Below, one piece after another: positions 28,217-36,597 of a stretch of 57,366 nt of DNA; position 1 is the first letter of the stretch; every line of letters starts with the position of its first letter. Under the pieces are notes generated by a model. The model searched no databases and was not told the origin of the DNA. It worked only from the letters and a program-made list of their open reading frames with translations. Position numbers and translations under genes: made by a program. The stretch is taken from the NCBI GenBank assembly GCA_965371965.1, contig CBDVAM010000008.1, forward strand, positions 1 through 57,366, written 5' to 3'. The stretch comes from S146-42 sp965371965 (GTDB lineage Bacteria > Planctomycetota > Phycisphaerae > Phycisphaerales > UBA1924).

Positions 28217-29782
28217 TCAATCGAGCGGGAGGCCCTTGCTCTGCCAGAGCTTGCGGAGGCGCTCGGGAGTCGTCGGCTCCCAGATGCGGCGCTGCGGCAT
28301 GGATGTGCGGATGATCGAGGCGTCTTCGCGCAAGAGCGTGACCTGGGGCGGGATCTCATCGCGAAAGACCGTTTCGAGGCTGAAGACGCCCAGTCGGCCC
28401 TCGACACGCTTGAGGGAGTCCTCGCGCATTCTGACCTTCTGGTCCACGGTTCGATAGGCGTAGAACGCATAGTCGCCGGTGATTCCGGCTGCCGCGAGCA
28501 GTTGGGGCATGAGGAACGCGCTGATCTGAGAGACGTAGCCATCGGTCGAGAAGAGGGGTCTGATTTCGGTTGCGGGGGTGCCCGGGCCTTCGATGTGGAT
28601 CTTGAGGCTGGCGTCGTGGCGAGCGCCGATCTCGCTGAAAGTCGATGTCTCGAAGTTGCTGCGCCGGGTCATGGTGATACGCCAGGCCTCGGACCGCCCG
28701 TCGAGCGATTGGAAGTAGATGGCGGTGGTATCGACCGGCTCGCGGTCCTCGGGCCTGGGGCCGATCTGCTGGAGGACGCGAACGTCCATCCGGAGCAGGT
28801 AACCGGTCTGGTCGAAGGCCGCGGGCGGTCTGTCGGGATTGAGTTCGCCCCTGGTGCCCTTCCAGCAGCGAATCTGGCGGTAGCCGATCTCGATGTCGGC
28901 CTCTTCGAGGCCGCTGGGGTCTGGGACGAAGAGCCTCTCCCAGCGGCTCTCGTTCAGGGCGATCACCTCTTCGAGGGTGTCAATGTCGATCGATGCGAGG
29001 ATCTCGATGCCCCTAGCGATTCTCTTGCCTCGCTCGGCGATTTCGGCGTTGGCGTCGGTGAATATCGACGATGCGACCACCATCTCGTAGGTTGCCTTGG
29101 CGACACCGATCTGCGCCATTGGCGAGGACAGCTCGAAGATGACGTATTCGGTCGGGGTGGTCTCGATGACGGTGTAGCCGATGTAGCGCTCGGAGGAGCC
29201 GGAGAACTCGGGGACCGAGACGTAGGCCCGCTCGGCGGGAAGGTCGGCGATGAGGAGGTTGGGGATGCGCTCGATCGGGCGGACCCGGGTCTCGATGAGT
29301 TCTTCCTTGGGTTCGTGGGTCACGGGGTCTACGAAGGTCCGAACGACGCCGAACTGCTTGCGGAGACGATCGAGAATCTGGTCTGTGAGCTGTGCCGCGT
29401 TGGCGTGTCCTGCGCTGCGTCCGAGGGACTGGATCAGGATGAACCACTCGCCCTCGTTGGGTCGGATCGTGGCCCGGATCGTCGAATCCGGGCTGGCGGC
29501 GTTTGCGATGCAGCCCTCGGGGAGCGGGACCTCGAGGCCGATGGCGGGGATGTAGAGCGGCTCGGCCTGCATGATGATGCCAAGAGGCTGCTGGGCCCGC
29601 GAGAGGCTGGAGCACGAGAGGATGAGGAGCACGAGGAGGGCGGGCCATGGGGTCGCGGGGGGCCTCAGGCGTCTGCACGGATTCTGGGTCTGGGGTTGGC
29701 TTTGGGCCCTGATTTGGCTCCAGTCCTGTGCTGGGTGTGGCGTCGGGTCCTGGGTTTGGCGCGGGGTTGTGGTTCGGGTCAT
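28217..29782 (-). CDS. Exported protein of unknown function
   Basis: A 521-residue protein I do not recognise. After a long proline/glutamine-rich N-terminus (about 45 residues), residues 46-65 form a hydrophobic stretch ending SRAQQ that looks like a signal peptide; a later non-ATG start is possible. The rest is a mixed alpha/beta sequence without cysteine clusters or catalytic motifs, with blocks such as IPAIGLEVPLPEGC and YIGYTVIETTPTEYVIFE. It lies directly upstream of cdsA on the same strand. Confidence 0.65.
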   Translation of the reverse strand: MTRTTTPRQTQDPTPHPAQDWSQIRAQSQPQTQNPCRRLRPPATPWPALLVLLILSCSSLSRAQQPLGIIMQAEPLYIPAIGLEVPLPEGCIANAASPDSTIRATIRPNEGEWFILIQSLGRSAGHANAAQLTDQILDRLRKQFGVVRTFVDPVTHEPKEELIETRVRPIERIPNLLIADLPAERAYVSVPEFSGSSERYIGYTVIETTPTEYVIFELSSPMAQIGVAKATYEMVVASSIFTDANAEIAERGKRIARGIEILASIDIDTLEEVIALNESRWERLFVPDPSGLEEADIEIGYRQIRCWKGTRGELNPDRPPAAFDQTGYLLRMDVRVLQQIGPRPEDREPVDTTAIYFQSLDGRSEAWRITMTRRSNFETSTFSEIGARHDASLKIHIEGPGTPATEIRPLFSTDGYVSQISAFLMPQLLAAAGITGDYAFYAYRTVDQKVRMREDSLKRVEGRLGVFSLETVFRDEIPPQVTLLREDASIIRTSMPQRRIWEPTTPERLRKLWQSKGLPLD

Positions 29783-29859
29783 GGGTTGCTCGCTCGGGCG
29801 GGTGACGCCGCGGTATGGAAGTCTGGGAACTTTTCGTACGCTGGGGGGGCTTGGATCGT

Positions 29860-29887
29860 TTGACTCGGGAATGCTTGGGTCTACGCT
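29860..29887 (+). promoter_or_regulatory. Candidate promoter of the S10 operon
   Basis: TTGACT (29860-29865), a 16-base spacer and TACGCT (29882-29887). Initiation near 29895 would give a leader of about 140 bases before rpsJ, room for ribosomal-protein feedback control. Confidence 0.4.
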
Positions 29888-30036
29888 ACCGGGCTCGACT
29901 GGGGCCGCTTGGGAGGCGGTTTCGACGATTTGTCGTGCGACGGGAACCGGTTTGCCGCTTTGAGGCGACTTGAGCGGCGGTGGTCGATGTCGCGAGTGAG
30001 GTTTGGGTTCGTTGGTTCGGCTTGCAGTGAGGCGTC

Positions 30037-30345
30037 ATGACAGGCGGAAAGATTCGCATCAGAATGGAAGCCTACGACCATGTGGCGCTCGACACGTCGG
30101 CGAAGGAAATCGTCGACCATGCCAAACGCACGAATGCGAAGGTCGCGGGTCCGATCCCGCTGCCGACGCGGATCGAGCGGTACACGGTCCTGCGCGGTCC
30201 GTTCATTGACAAGAAGAGCCGCGAGCAGTTCGAGATCCGCACGCACAAGAGGATCATCGACATTCTCGAGCCCAACGCTCGCACGGTCGAGGCGCTGAAT
30301 CGCCTCGTTGTTCCGGCGGGGGTTTTCGTGAGGATCAAGGCCTAG
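30037..30345 (+). CDS. rpsJ: Ribosomal protein S10
   Basis: A 102-residue protein of normal length. The core LPTRIERYTVLRGPFIDKKS, FEIRTHKRIIDI and the C-terminal LVVPAGVFVRI are typical of S10 (30S head; also NusE in antitermination). It is the first gene of the ribosomal supercluster. A terminator-like hairpin follows the stop codon after eight bases and separates it from rplC. Confidence 0.98.
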   Translation: MTGGKIRIRMEAYDHVALDTSAKEIVDHAKRTNAKVAGPIPLPTRIERYTVLRGPFIDKKSREQFEIRTHKRIIDILEPNARTVEALNRLVVPAGVFVRIKA

Positions 30346-30353
30346 GAATCATT

Positions 30354-30381
30354 GGTCGGCCCTGTTGGGGCCGGCCTTTTT
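30354..30381 (+). terminator. Terminator-like hairpin between rpsJ and rplC
   Basis: A 9-bp stem GGTCGGCCC / GGGCCGGCC (one G-U pair) with loop TGTTG, followed by five T residues. It looks like an intrinsic terminator or attenuator eight bases after the rpsJ stop, inside what is normally one operon. Confidence 0.75.
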
Positions 30382-30400
30382 CGTTGTTGGGATGGATGAC

Positions 30401-31069
30401 ATGGGCGTCACACTGCTGGGTCGGAAGTTGGGGATGACTCGCGTGTATTGCGAGGGCAACGTCAGTGTGCCTGTTACGGTCATTGAGGTCGGGCCATGTG
30501 TGGTGACGCAGGTCCGCACGCCGGAGCGGGACGGCTACTCGGCGATCCAGGTTGGCTTTAGCGATATGAAGGCCCGCAACAGCACGATGCCGCAGATCGG
30601 GCACGACTCGGCTGCGGGCAGTGGGCCCAAGCGGTTCCACCGCGAGTTCCGCGTCAGCGAGGACGAGCTGAGCGGCTATGAGCTTGGCCAGGAGCTGACG
30701 GTCGAGGCGCTTGGCGAGGCCAAGTACGTCGATGTGACGGGCACGAGCAAGGGCAAGGGATTCCAGGGCGGCATGAAGCGCCACGGATTCAAGGGCCAGT
30801 TGGCGAGCCACGGCGTGGAGCGCAAGCACCGCTCGCCTGGGTCGATCGCGGGGCACTCGTCCAATCCGGGCAAGGCCGGGCGGATCAAGAAGGGCAAGAA
30901 GATGTCGGGCCATATGGGCAATGCCCGTATCACGGTCCGCAGCCTTGATGTTGTGCGGGTGGACGGCGAGCGCGGGCTGATGCTTGTGAAGGGTCCGGTT
31001 CCCGGGCACAACAAGGCGATGGTGATGATTCGGCCGTCGGTACGGCTGTACAGGACCAAGGGCGCGTAG
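30401..31069 (+). CDS. rplC: Ribosomal protein L3
   Basis: A 222-residue protein. GRKLGMTRVY at the N-terminus and the conserved GTSKGKGFQGGMKRHGFKG and PGHNKAMV segments identify L3, which binds 23S rRNA near the peptidyl-transferase centre. ATG 30401 is chosen because L3 homology starts exactly there; the frame is open upstream into the hairpin. A 283-base gap follows before rplD. Confidence 0.97.
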   Translation: MGVTLLGRKLGMTRVYCEGNVSVPVTVIEVGPCVVTQVRTPERDGYSAIQVGFSDMKARNSTMPQIGHDSAAGSGPKRFHREFRVSEDELSGYELGQELTVEALGEAKYVDVTGTSKGKGFQGGMKRHGFKGQLASHGVERKHRSPGSIAGHSSNPGKAGRIKKGKKMSGHMGNARITVRSLDVVRVDGERGLMLVKGPVPGHNKAMVMIRPSVRLYRTKGA

Positions 31070-31094
31070 CGTCCTGGCGGATGGAGTTGATGGC

Positions 31095-31152
31095 TCGCGG
31101 GTGAGAGAATGACCCCGCGAGGCCCGGTGGGTCTTCTGGAGAAACCGCCGGG
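31095..31152 (+). promoter_or_regulatory. Two consecutive hairpins in the rplC-rplD gap
   Basis: First hairpin: TCGCGGG (31095-31101) with CCCGCGA (31114-31120). Second: CCCGGTGG (31123-31130) with ACCGCCGGG (31144-31152), one bulged base. They begin about 25 bases after the L3 stop. No T tract follows. They may be a structured leader or processing site for the rplD segment. Confidence 0.45.
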
Positions 31153-31352
31153 TGAGGACAGATCGGGCCGCGAATGTGCGGCAAGACGGCCGAGTCGAAT
31201 CTCAGCCGACCCGCGTCTCGCGAATCTGCGGGATGGACCGGTGCCTTGTGAGAGCAAGAGTGGCGGCGACAGGCGTCGGAGAGTGAGGCGAAGCAAGCGA
31301 GCTTCCCACGGCGTTGTGGGGGGCAGAGCGAGGCGTCGGTAGAGGATACGAA

Positions 31353-32045
31353 ATGGACGTACCCGTCTACAACATGCAAGGCGAGACGGTCGGCAGCATG
31401 CCGATCGACGAGCAATCCCTGGGTGGAGCGGTCAACACGTCGCTCATCAAGCAGGCGTACGTTCGCTATCACGCGAACCGTCGCCAGGGCTCGGCCCGGA
31501 CCAAGTGCCGGAGTCTGATCCAGGGCTCGACTCGCAAGATTTACAAGCAGAAGGGCACCGGCAGGGCCCGCCACGGCAACAAGAAGGCGAATATCTTCAA
31601 GGGAGGCGGTCGGGCTCATTCGAAGACCAAGACCCGCGAGGACTACCGCCTGGACATGCCGAAAAAGATGCGCCGCAAGGCGAATCGCAACGCCCTGCTG
31701 AGCAAGATCCTGGATAATGAGATCCGGGTCATGGACAGCCTGAGCTTTGCTGAGCCCAAGACCAAAGTGTTTGAGGCGATGCTCGGCTCGCTGAATATCG
31801 ATCGCAAGGCGCTGGTGGTGCTCTCGGGTGACGGCGAGAAGAGCCGCAACGCGAGGCTGAGCGGGCGGAACAGCACCGAGGCGACGCTGTGCCGGGCGTG
31901 CGATCTGAACTGCTTCGAGATGCTGAACCATCGCTATCTGGTGATCGAGCGTGACGAGTTGGAGGCTTGGCTGAGCGGGCCAAGCTCGCAGATCGATAAG
32001 CACGCGAAGACCGATCCCATGGGTGCGTCGAAGGGCGGTGCGTGA
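31353..32045 (+). CDS. rplD: Ribosomal protein L4
   Basis: A 230-residue protein. RQGSARTKCRSLIQGSTRK and the GTGRARHGNKKA loop that lines the exit tunnel are typical of L4. ATG 31353 lies after an AGAGGA site; the frame extends upstream without homology. It ends in TGATG, overlapping the rplW start by one base. In some bacteria L4 represses its own operon through an mRNA leader, which is of interest given the long structured gap in front of this gene. Confidence 0.96.
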   Translation: MDVPVYNMQGETVGSMPIDEQSLGGAVNTSLIKQAYVRYHANRRQGSARTKCRSLIQGSTRKIYKQKGTGRARHGNKKANIFKGGGRAHSKTKTREDYRLDMPKKMRRKANRNALLSKILDNEIRVMDSLSFAEPKTKVFEAMLGSLNIDRKALVVLSGDGEKSRNARLSGRNSTEATLCRACDLNCFEMLNHRYLVIERDELEAWLSGPSSQIDKHAKTDPMGASKGGA

Positions 32046-32323
32046 TGTTGGACACGGTTGTTATCAAGAAGCCGCTGCTGACCGAGAAGAGCACGCACCT
32101 GATCAACGAGACGAACACGTACACGTTCGTGGTGGATCGGCGGGCCCGCAAGGACCAGATCAAGGGTGCGGTCGAGCGGCTGTATGGCGTGAAGGTCGAT
32201 GCTGTTCGGACGATCACCCGCAAGGCCAAGCAGCGCCGGTTGCGCTATGGCTGGGTGGAGTCGGGCCAGCATAAGAAGGCGATGGTGCGGCTGGCCGAGG
32301 GCAGCAGCATCGAGTTATTTTAG
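32045..32323 (+). CDS. rplW: Ribosomal protein L23
   Basis: A 92-residue protein. VIKKPLLTEKSTHLI and NTYTFVVDRRARKDQIKGA are typical of L23, which sits at the exit of the polypeptide tunnel and docks SRP and trigger factor. Start at ATG 32045 within TGATG; a GTG lies one codon upstream inside rplD. Confidence 0.95.
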   Translation: MLDTVVIKKPLLTEKSTHLINETNTYTFVVDRRARKDQIKGAVERLYGVKVDAVRTITRKAKQRRLRYGWVESGQHKKAMVRLAEGSSIELF

Positions 32324-32356
32324 AGGTTTTTGAGAGAGTAGTTTCGGGAGCCCGAG

Positions 32357-33214
32357 ATGGCGATCAGAGTCTACAAACCAACGAGCGCAGGCAGGCGGAA
32401 TGCGTCGGTGAACACCCACGAAGAGGTGACCCGCAAGACGCCGCACAAGGCTCTGCTCAAGCCCCTGCCCAAGAAGGGCGGGCGCAACAACACCGGCAAG
32501 ATCATGGTCCGGGGTCGTGGCGGCGGTGCCAAGCGGCGCTATCGCATGATCGACTTCCGACGCAACGATCGCGATGGGATCGTGGGCAAGGTTCTGGGCA
32601 TCGAGTATGACCCGAACCGGACCTGCCACATCGCGTTGATCGAGTACGCGGACGGCGTGCATCGGTACATCCTTTCGCCCAAGGGCATCAAGGACGGCGA
32701 CGAGGTGATGTGCGGTCGCGATGGCAGCGTGGAGCCGAAGATCGGCAACTGCATCCCGTTGCGGTTCATCCCGACGGGCATGAGCGTGCATTGCGTCGAG
32801 TTGCAGCCCCGCAAGGGCGGGCAGTTGTGCCGCAGCGCGGGCTCGAGCGCCCGCCTGACCAACCGCGATGAGACGTACGCGACGCTGGTGATGCCTTCGG
32901 GCGAGATTCGCAAGGTGAGCGTTGATTGCCGGGCGGTGGTGGGAGAGGTCGGCAACGCCGATCACCAGAATCGTCGGATCGGCAAGGCGGGGATCAGCCG
33001 GCACATGGGTCGGCGTCCGAAGGTCCGCGGTGTGGCGATGAGCCACGACGCGCATCCATTGGGCGGCGGCGAGGGGCGGTCCAAGGGTGGACGCGCGCCG
33101 GTGAGTAAGACGGGCGTGCTGGCCAAGGGCGGCTCGACGCGGAACAAGAACAAGCCGAGCCAGAGCCTGATCTTGCGGCGGCGCAAGAGCAAGCGGTATG
33201 GGCAGTTGCGGTAA
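32357..33214 (+). CDS. rplB: Ribosomal protein L2
   Basis: A 285-residue protein of normal length. The N-terminal YKPTSAGRRNASVN, the internal GRGGGAKRRYRMIDF and the C-terminal MSHDAHPLGGGEGRSKGG (with the histidine near the peptidyl-transferase centre) are all present. Confidence 0.98.
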   Translation: MAIRVYKPTSAGRRNASVNTHEEVTRKTPHKALLKPLPKKGGRNNTGKIMVRGRGGGAKRRYRMIDFRRNDRDGIVGKVLGIEYDPNRTCHIALIEYADGVHRYILSPKGIKDGDEVMCGRDGSVEPKIGNCIPLRFIPTGMSVHCVELQPRKGGQLCRSAGSSARLTNRDETYATLVMPSGEIRKVSVDCRAVVGEVGNADHQNRRIGKAGISRHMGRRPKVRGVAMSHDAHPLGGGEGRSKGGRAPVSKTGVLAKGGSTRNKNKPSQSLILRRRKSKRYGQLR

Positions 33215-33226
33215 GGAGTAGGGTCG

Positions 33227-33508
33227 ATGAGCCGAAGCCTGAAGAAGGGTCCGCATGTCGATGAGAAGCTGTTTCGCAAGGTGATGAAGCAGCAGGAGGC
33301 GGGCGCACGCGCGCCGATCCGGACATGGGCGAGGGCGTGCACGATCGTGCCGGAGTTTGTCGGCGTGACGTTCCAGGTGCACAATGGGCGGGTATTCAAT
33401 GACGTGTTCGTGACCGAGGACATGGTGGGGCACAAGCTGGGCGAGTTCAGCATCACCCGGACCTTCCGCGGGCACACGAACAAGAAGGAAGGCATCAAGT
33501 CCGGGTGA
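33227..33508 (+). CDS. rpsS: Ribosomal protein S19
   Basis: A 93-residue protein. MSRSLKKGPHVDEKL at the start and VFVTEDMVGHKLGEFSITR near the end are diagnostic. It starts 12 bases after rplB and lies 40 bases before the unusual rplV. Confidence 0.97.
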   Translation: MSRSLKKGPHVDEKLFRKVMKQQEAGARAPIRTWARACTIVPEFVGVTFQVHNGRVFNDVFVTEDMVGHKLGEFSITRTFRGHTNKKEGIKSG

Positions 33509-33548
33509 TCTGGCGACAAGGCCCGGCCCGTGACATGAGGATACAACC

Positions 33549-34094
33549 GTGAGAGTTCGAGGCGACATACTGAAGAAGACCGCGCAGGAACAGGGCGTCG
33601 GCGTCGAGGAACTCGCGAGGGCGGTCGAGCGGACCGGGCTCTCGGGGGGGCGTGCGCTCACCGCTGTCGCCAACTGGATGCGCGGCAGTGACCATCCGCG
33701 GTGCAAGTGCTCGGATATCAAGCGGCTCGCCGAGGCGCTGGGGGTGGAGCCCCGGTCGATCGCGCGGTTTACCAGCGAGGTCCGCAACCACCGGGGCAGC
33801 ACGCAGAAGGCTCGCCTGGTCGTGGATCTGATCCGCGGCAAGAGCTTTAAAGACGCCAACGAGCTCCTGCAGTTCAGCCCCAAGCGGGCGGCGACGAACG
33901 TGCGGAAGTGTCTGAACGCGGCGTTTGATGAGGCCCTGCAGGCCGATGCGGATGAGGACCGGCTCGTGGTCGTCGAGAGCCGGGTGAACGAGGGGGCGCA
34001 GATCAAGCGGTTTCGTCCCAAGGACCGTGGTCGAGCACACGCGATTATCAAGCAGACAAGTCACATAACGGTCGGACTTGAGGAGCGCGCCTGA
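33549..34094 (+). CDS. rplV: Ribosomal protein L22 with N-terminal helix-turn-helix-like extension
   Basis: A 181-residue protein. The L22 domain begins near residue 78 (GSTQKARLVVDLIRGK) and runs through the beta-hairpin region to INVxRFRPxxRGRAH-like sequence at the end (IKRFRPKDRGRAH). The preceding 75 residues are not part of L22. They look like an XRE/Cro-type helix-turn-helix: VEELARAVERTG, then ALTAVANWMRGSDHP, then SDIKRLAEALGVEPRSIARF. The frame starts at GTG 33549 with a TGAGG site before it and runs through without interruption; an internal start would be needed to make L22 alone. It overlaps rpsC by one base (TGATG). Why a DNA- or RNA-binding-like domain is attached is unknown. 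Confidence 0.9.
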   Translation: MRVRGDILKKTAQEQGVGVEELARAVERTGLSGGRALTAVANWMRGSDHPRCKCSDIKRLAEALGVEPRSIARFTSEVRNHRGSTQKARLVVDLIRGKSFKDANELLQFSPKRAATNVRKCLNAAFDEALQADADEDRLVVVESRVNEGAQIKRFRPKDRGRAHAIIKQTSHITVGLEERA

Positions 34095-34789
34095 TGGGCC
34101 AGAAAACCCACCCATTCGGATTCCGCCTGGGGATCACCGAGACCCATCGCAGCCGCTGGTACGCGCCCAAGGCGCTGTTCGGCGAGCTGCTGATCGAGGA
34201 TCAGAAGATCCGCAAGCTGTTGGATCAGAGGTTGAATCGCACGCCGCCGAACGCGGCGGTGGCCGACATCCACATCGAGCGGACGCGCGAGGAGCTCAAG
34301 GTCATCGTCAAGACGGCAAGGCCGGGGCTGGTGATCGGGCCCAAGGGCGCCGAGGTCGAGCGGATGACCGAGACGCTGCAGTACATGACCGGTCGCAAGG
34401 TGAGCATCTCGATCGTGGAGATCAAGAACCCGGACATGGATGCGCAGCTGGTGGCCGAGGGGATCGCCGAGCAGTTGACGCGTCGGGCGAGCTTCCGTCG
34501 GATCGTGAAGATGCGAGCCGAGAGCTGCATGCAGGCGGGAGCCAAGGGTGCGCGGATCCAGATCTCCGGGCGTCTGGGCGGTGCCGAGATGAGCCGGAAG
34601 TTCGACGTGCGTCTGGGCGCGCTACCCCTGAGCACGCTGCAGGCGAACGTGCAGTATGGATTCGCCGAGGCCGTGGCGAGCTACGGCGTGCTGGGCGTGA
34701 AGGTGTGGCTCTTCAAGGGTCTGTTCGAGGAAGGCCAGCAGGACGAGGTCGCGCCGGATCGGAAGATGCGGGCGAGAGGGCGGCGTTGA
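34094..34789 (+). CDS. rpsC: Ribosomal protein S3
   Basis: A 231-residue protein. MGQKTHPFGFRLG at the start, a KH-type RNA-binding region with RPGLVIGPKGAEVE, and the C-terminal GARIQISGRLGGAEMSR block identify S3, part of the mRNA entry site. Its ATG overlaps the rplV stop. Confidence 0.97.
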   Translation: MGQKTHPFGFRLGITETHRSRWYAPKALFGELLIEDQKIRKLLDQRLNRTPPNAAVADIHIERTREELKVIVKTARPGLVIGPKGAEVERMTETLQYMTGRKVSISIVEIKNPDMDAQLVAEGIAEQLTRRASFRRIVKMRAESCMQAGAKGARIQISGRLGGAEMSRKFDVRLGALPLSTLQANVQYGFAEAVASYGVLGVKVWLFKGLFEEGQQDEVAPDRKMRARGRR

Positions 34790-34837
34790 GTTCGCGTTGG
34801 CGTGTTGGAGCTTTGCGAGAAGTTTGGAGTTTGATCA

Positions 34838-35263
34838 ATGCCTCCTTATAAGATTCCCAAGCGAACCAAGTACCGCAAGGAGATGCGTCGCCATCGCGAT
34901 CGCAAGGCGACCAAGGGCAACTTCGTGGCGTTCGGGGACTTCGGGCTCCAGGCGCTGGAAGGCTGCTGGTTGAAGAGCAACTGCATCGAGGCCGGGCGTA
35001 TGGCCGCGGGCCAGATGATGAAGCGTGAGGGCAAGCTGTTTATCCGGGTGTTTCCCGATAAGCCGGTGAGCAAGAAGCCGCTGGAACAGCGGATGGGCAA
35101 GGGCAAGGCGGACACCGATTACTGGGCGGCGCGGGTCAAGCCCGGGACGATGCTGTACGAGATCGCGGGCGTGGACGAGAACATCGCCAAGCAGGCGATG
35201 GCGCGGGTGGCGATGAAGATGCCGATCCGGTGCCGGTTTGTGAAGCGGCGTGTTTCGGTCTGA
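34838..35263 (+). CDS. rplP: Ribosomal protein L16
   Basis: A 141-residue protein. PKRTKYRKEMRRHR at the N-terminus and FPDKPVSKKPLEQRMGKGK in the middle identify L16, which helps position tRNA in the large subunit. Length is normal. Confidence 0.97.
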   Translation: MPPYKIPKRTKYRKEMRRHRDRKATKGNFVAFGDFGLQALEGCWLKSNCIEAGRMAAGQMMKREGKLFIRVFPDKPVSKKPLEQRMGKGKADTDYWAARVKPGTMLYEIAGVDENIAKQAMARVAMKMPIRCRFVKRRVSV

Positions 35264-35294
35264 GATAGAGGTAGGGATTTCGAGGAGTTCGAGG

Positions 35295-35489
35295 ATGACC
35301 GGCAAAGAGGCCCGAAAGCTGAGCGACGAGGAGATCGGGATCGAGCTCAAGCGTCTGCGCACGAAGCTGTTCGAGCTTCATCAGCAGACGGTGAGCGAGA
35401 AGGTGCAAAACACCTGCAACTTCGCGAGTATTCGCAAAGACATCGCTCGCCTGCTGACGGCGAGGAATATGACCCAAGAGACGGCGTAA
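35295..35489 (+). CDS. rpmC: Ribosomal protein L29
   Basis: A 64-residue two-helix protein: KEARKLSDEEIGIELKRLRTKLFELHQQ, then IRKDIARLLTARN (shown in parts). ATG 35295 follows GAGG; the frame is open 45 bases upstream without homology. Normal place between rplP and rpsQ. Confidence 0.92.
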   Translation: MTGKEARKLSDEEIGIELKRLRTKLFELHQQTVSEKVQNTCNFASIRKDIARLLTARNMTQETA

Positions 35490-35525
35490 GGACTTGTGAG
35501 GGGCGAGAGGCCCCGGGATGGACGC

Positions 35526-35810
35526 ATGAGCGAGAACGGTACGGCAAAGAAGGTCAAGGGCACTCGGGTCGGCACGGTCGAGTCCGAGTCGCGTGACAAG
35601 ACGCGCAAGGTGGTCATCCGCTACCTGGCCAAGCACCCCAAGTACGGCAAGTACATCAAGCGCCAGACGGTGCTGAATATCCACGACGAGGGCAACGAGA
35701 GCCACACGGGCGACGTCGTCGAGGTCGCGCCCTGCCGCCCGATCAGCAAGACCAAGAGCTGGCGGTTGGTGCGTGTCGTCGAGCAGCGATCGAAGCTCCG
35801 GTTGGACTAA
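35526..35810 (+). CDS. rpsQ: Ribosomal protein S17
   Basis: A 94-residue protein. GTVESESRDKTRKVVI, then HPKYGKYIKR and VVEVAPCRPISKTKSWRLV are typical of the S17 OB fold. Start at ATG 35526, ten codons into the open frame, where the family sequence begins. Confidence 0.96.
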   Translation: MSENGTAKKVKGTRVGTVESESRDKTRKVVIRYLAKHPKYGKYIKRQTVLNIHDEGNESHTGDVVEVAPCRPISKTKSWRLVRVVEQRSKLRLD

Positions 35811-35835
35811 GAGGCGGACGAGGAAGGACCAGGCG

Positions 35836-36222
35836 ATGTTGCAGCAAGAATCACGATGCGAGGTGGCGGATAACTCCGGCGCAAAGATCGCGTATGTGAT
35901 CCGGGTGTACGGCGGATCGACGCGGCGCGGCGGGTATACCCGCAAGACCGCTGGCGTGGGCGACAAGGTGCTCATCAGCGTCAAGAAGGCGATACCGGGT
36001 TCTGAGATCAAGTCGGGGGATATGTCCAAGGCCGTGGTGGTTCGGACCGCACGGAACACACGCCGGGCCGACGGCTCGCTTGTCAAGTTTGATCGCAGCG
36101 CGGTGGTGCTGCTCAACGACGAGGGCAATCCCAGGGGCACGCGAATCTTCGGGCCGGTGGCCCGGGAGCTGCGCGAGCGGAACTACATGAAGATCGTGTC
36201 GCTCGCGTCGGAGGTGGTGTGA
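35836..36222 (+). CDS. rplN: Ribosomal protein L14
   Basis: A 128-residue protein. MLQQESRCEVADNSGAK at the start and GTRIFGPVARELRERNYMKI at the end are diagnostic. The frame overlaps rpsQ upstream, but ATG 35836 is the family start. The stop overlaps the rplX start (TGATG). Confidence 0.97.
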   Translation: MLQQESRCEVADNSGAKIAYVIRVYGGSTRRGGYTRKTAGVGDKVLISVKKAIPGSEIKSGDMSKAVVVRTARNTRRADGSLVKFDRSAVVLLNDEGNPRGTRIFGPVARELRERNYMKIVSLASEVV

Positions 36223-36554
36223 TGCCGGCACATGTCCGCAAGGGCGACCAGGTGATGATCACGTCGGGCGACCACAAGGGCAAGGTCGGCGAGGTCATGC
36301 GGGTGATCCCCAAGGATTACAAGGTGCTCGTGAAGGGGATCAATCTGCGGACCAAGCACATCAAGCCCACGCGGGTCAATCCGCAGGGTTCGATCATCAC
36401 CAAGGAAGTGCCGCTGCATATGTCGAATGTCAGCCCCGTGGTGGACGGGCGGGCGACGCGCGTCCGATTCGAGACGCGCGACGACGGCAGCAAGGTCCGC
36501 GTCGCGGTGCGCGGGGGCAAGGTGCTGGGAACGATTCGAGAGGCACGCGCCTGA
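36222..36554 (+). CDS. rplX: Ribosomal protein L24
   Basis: A 110-residue KOW-domain protein. VRKGDQVMITSGDHKGKVG and VNPQGSIITKEVPLHMSNV identify L24, an assembly initiator of the large subunit. The ATG at 36222 overlaps the rplN stop by one base. Confidence 0.96.
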   Translation: MPAHVRKGDQVMITSGDHKGKVGEVMRVIPKDYKVLVKGINLRTKHIKPTRVNPQGSIITKEVPLHMSNVSPVVDGRATRVRFETRDDGSKVRVAVRGGKVLGTIREARA

Positions 36555-36597
36555 ACACTACGTGGGCCTGCCCGCGTCGAGTAGAGGACTGAAAGCG

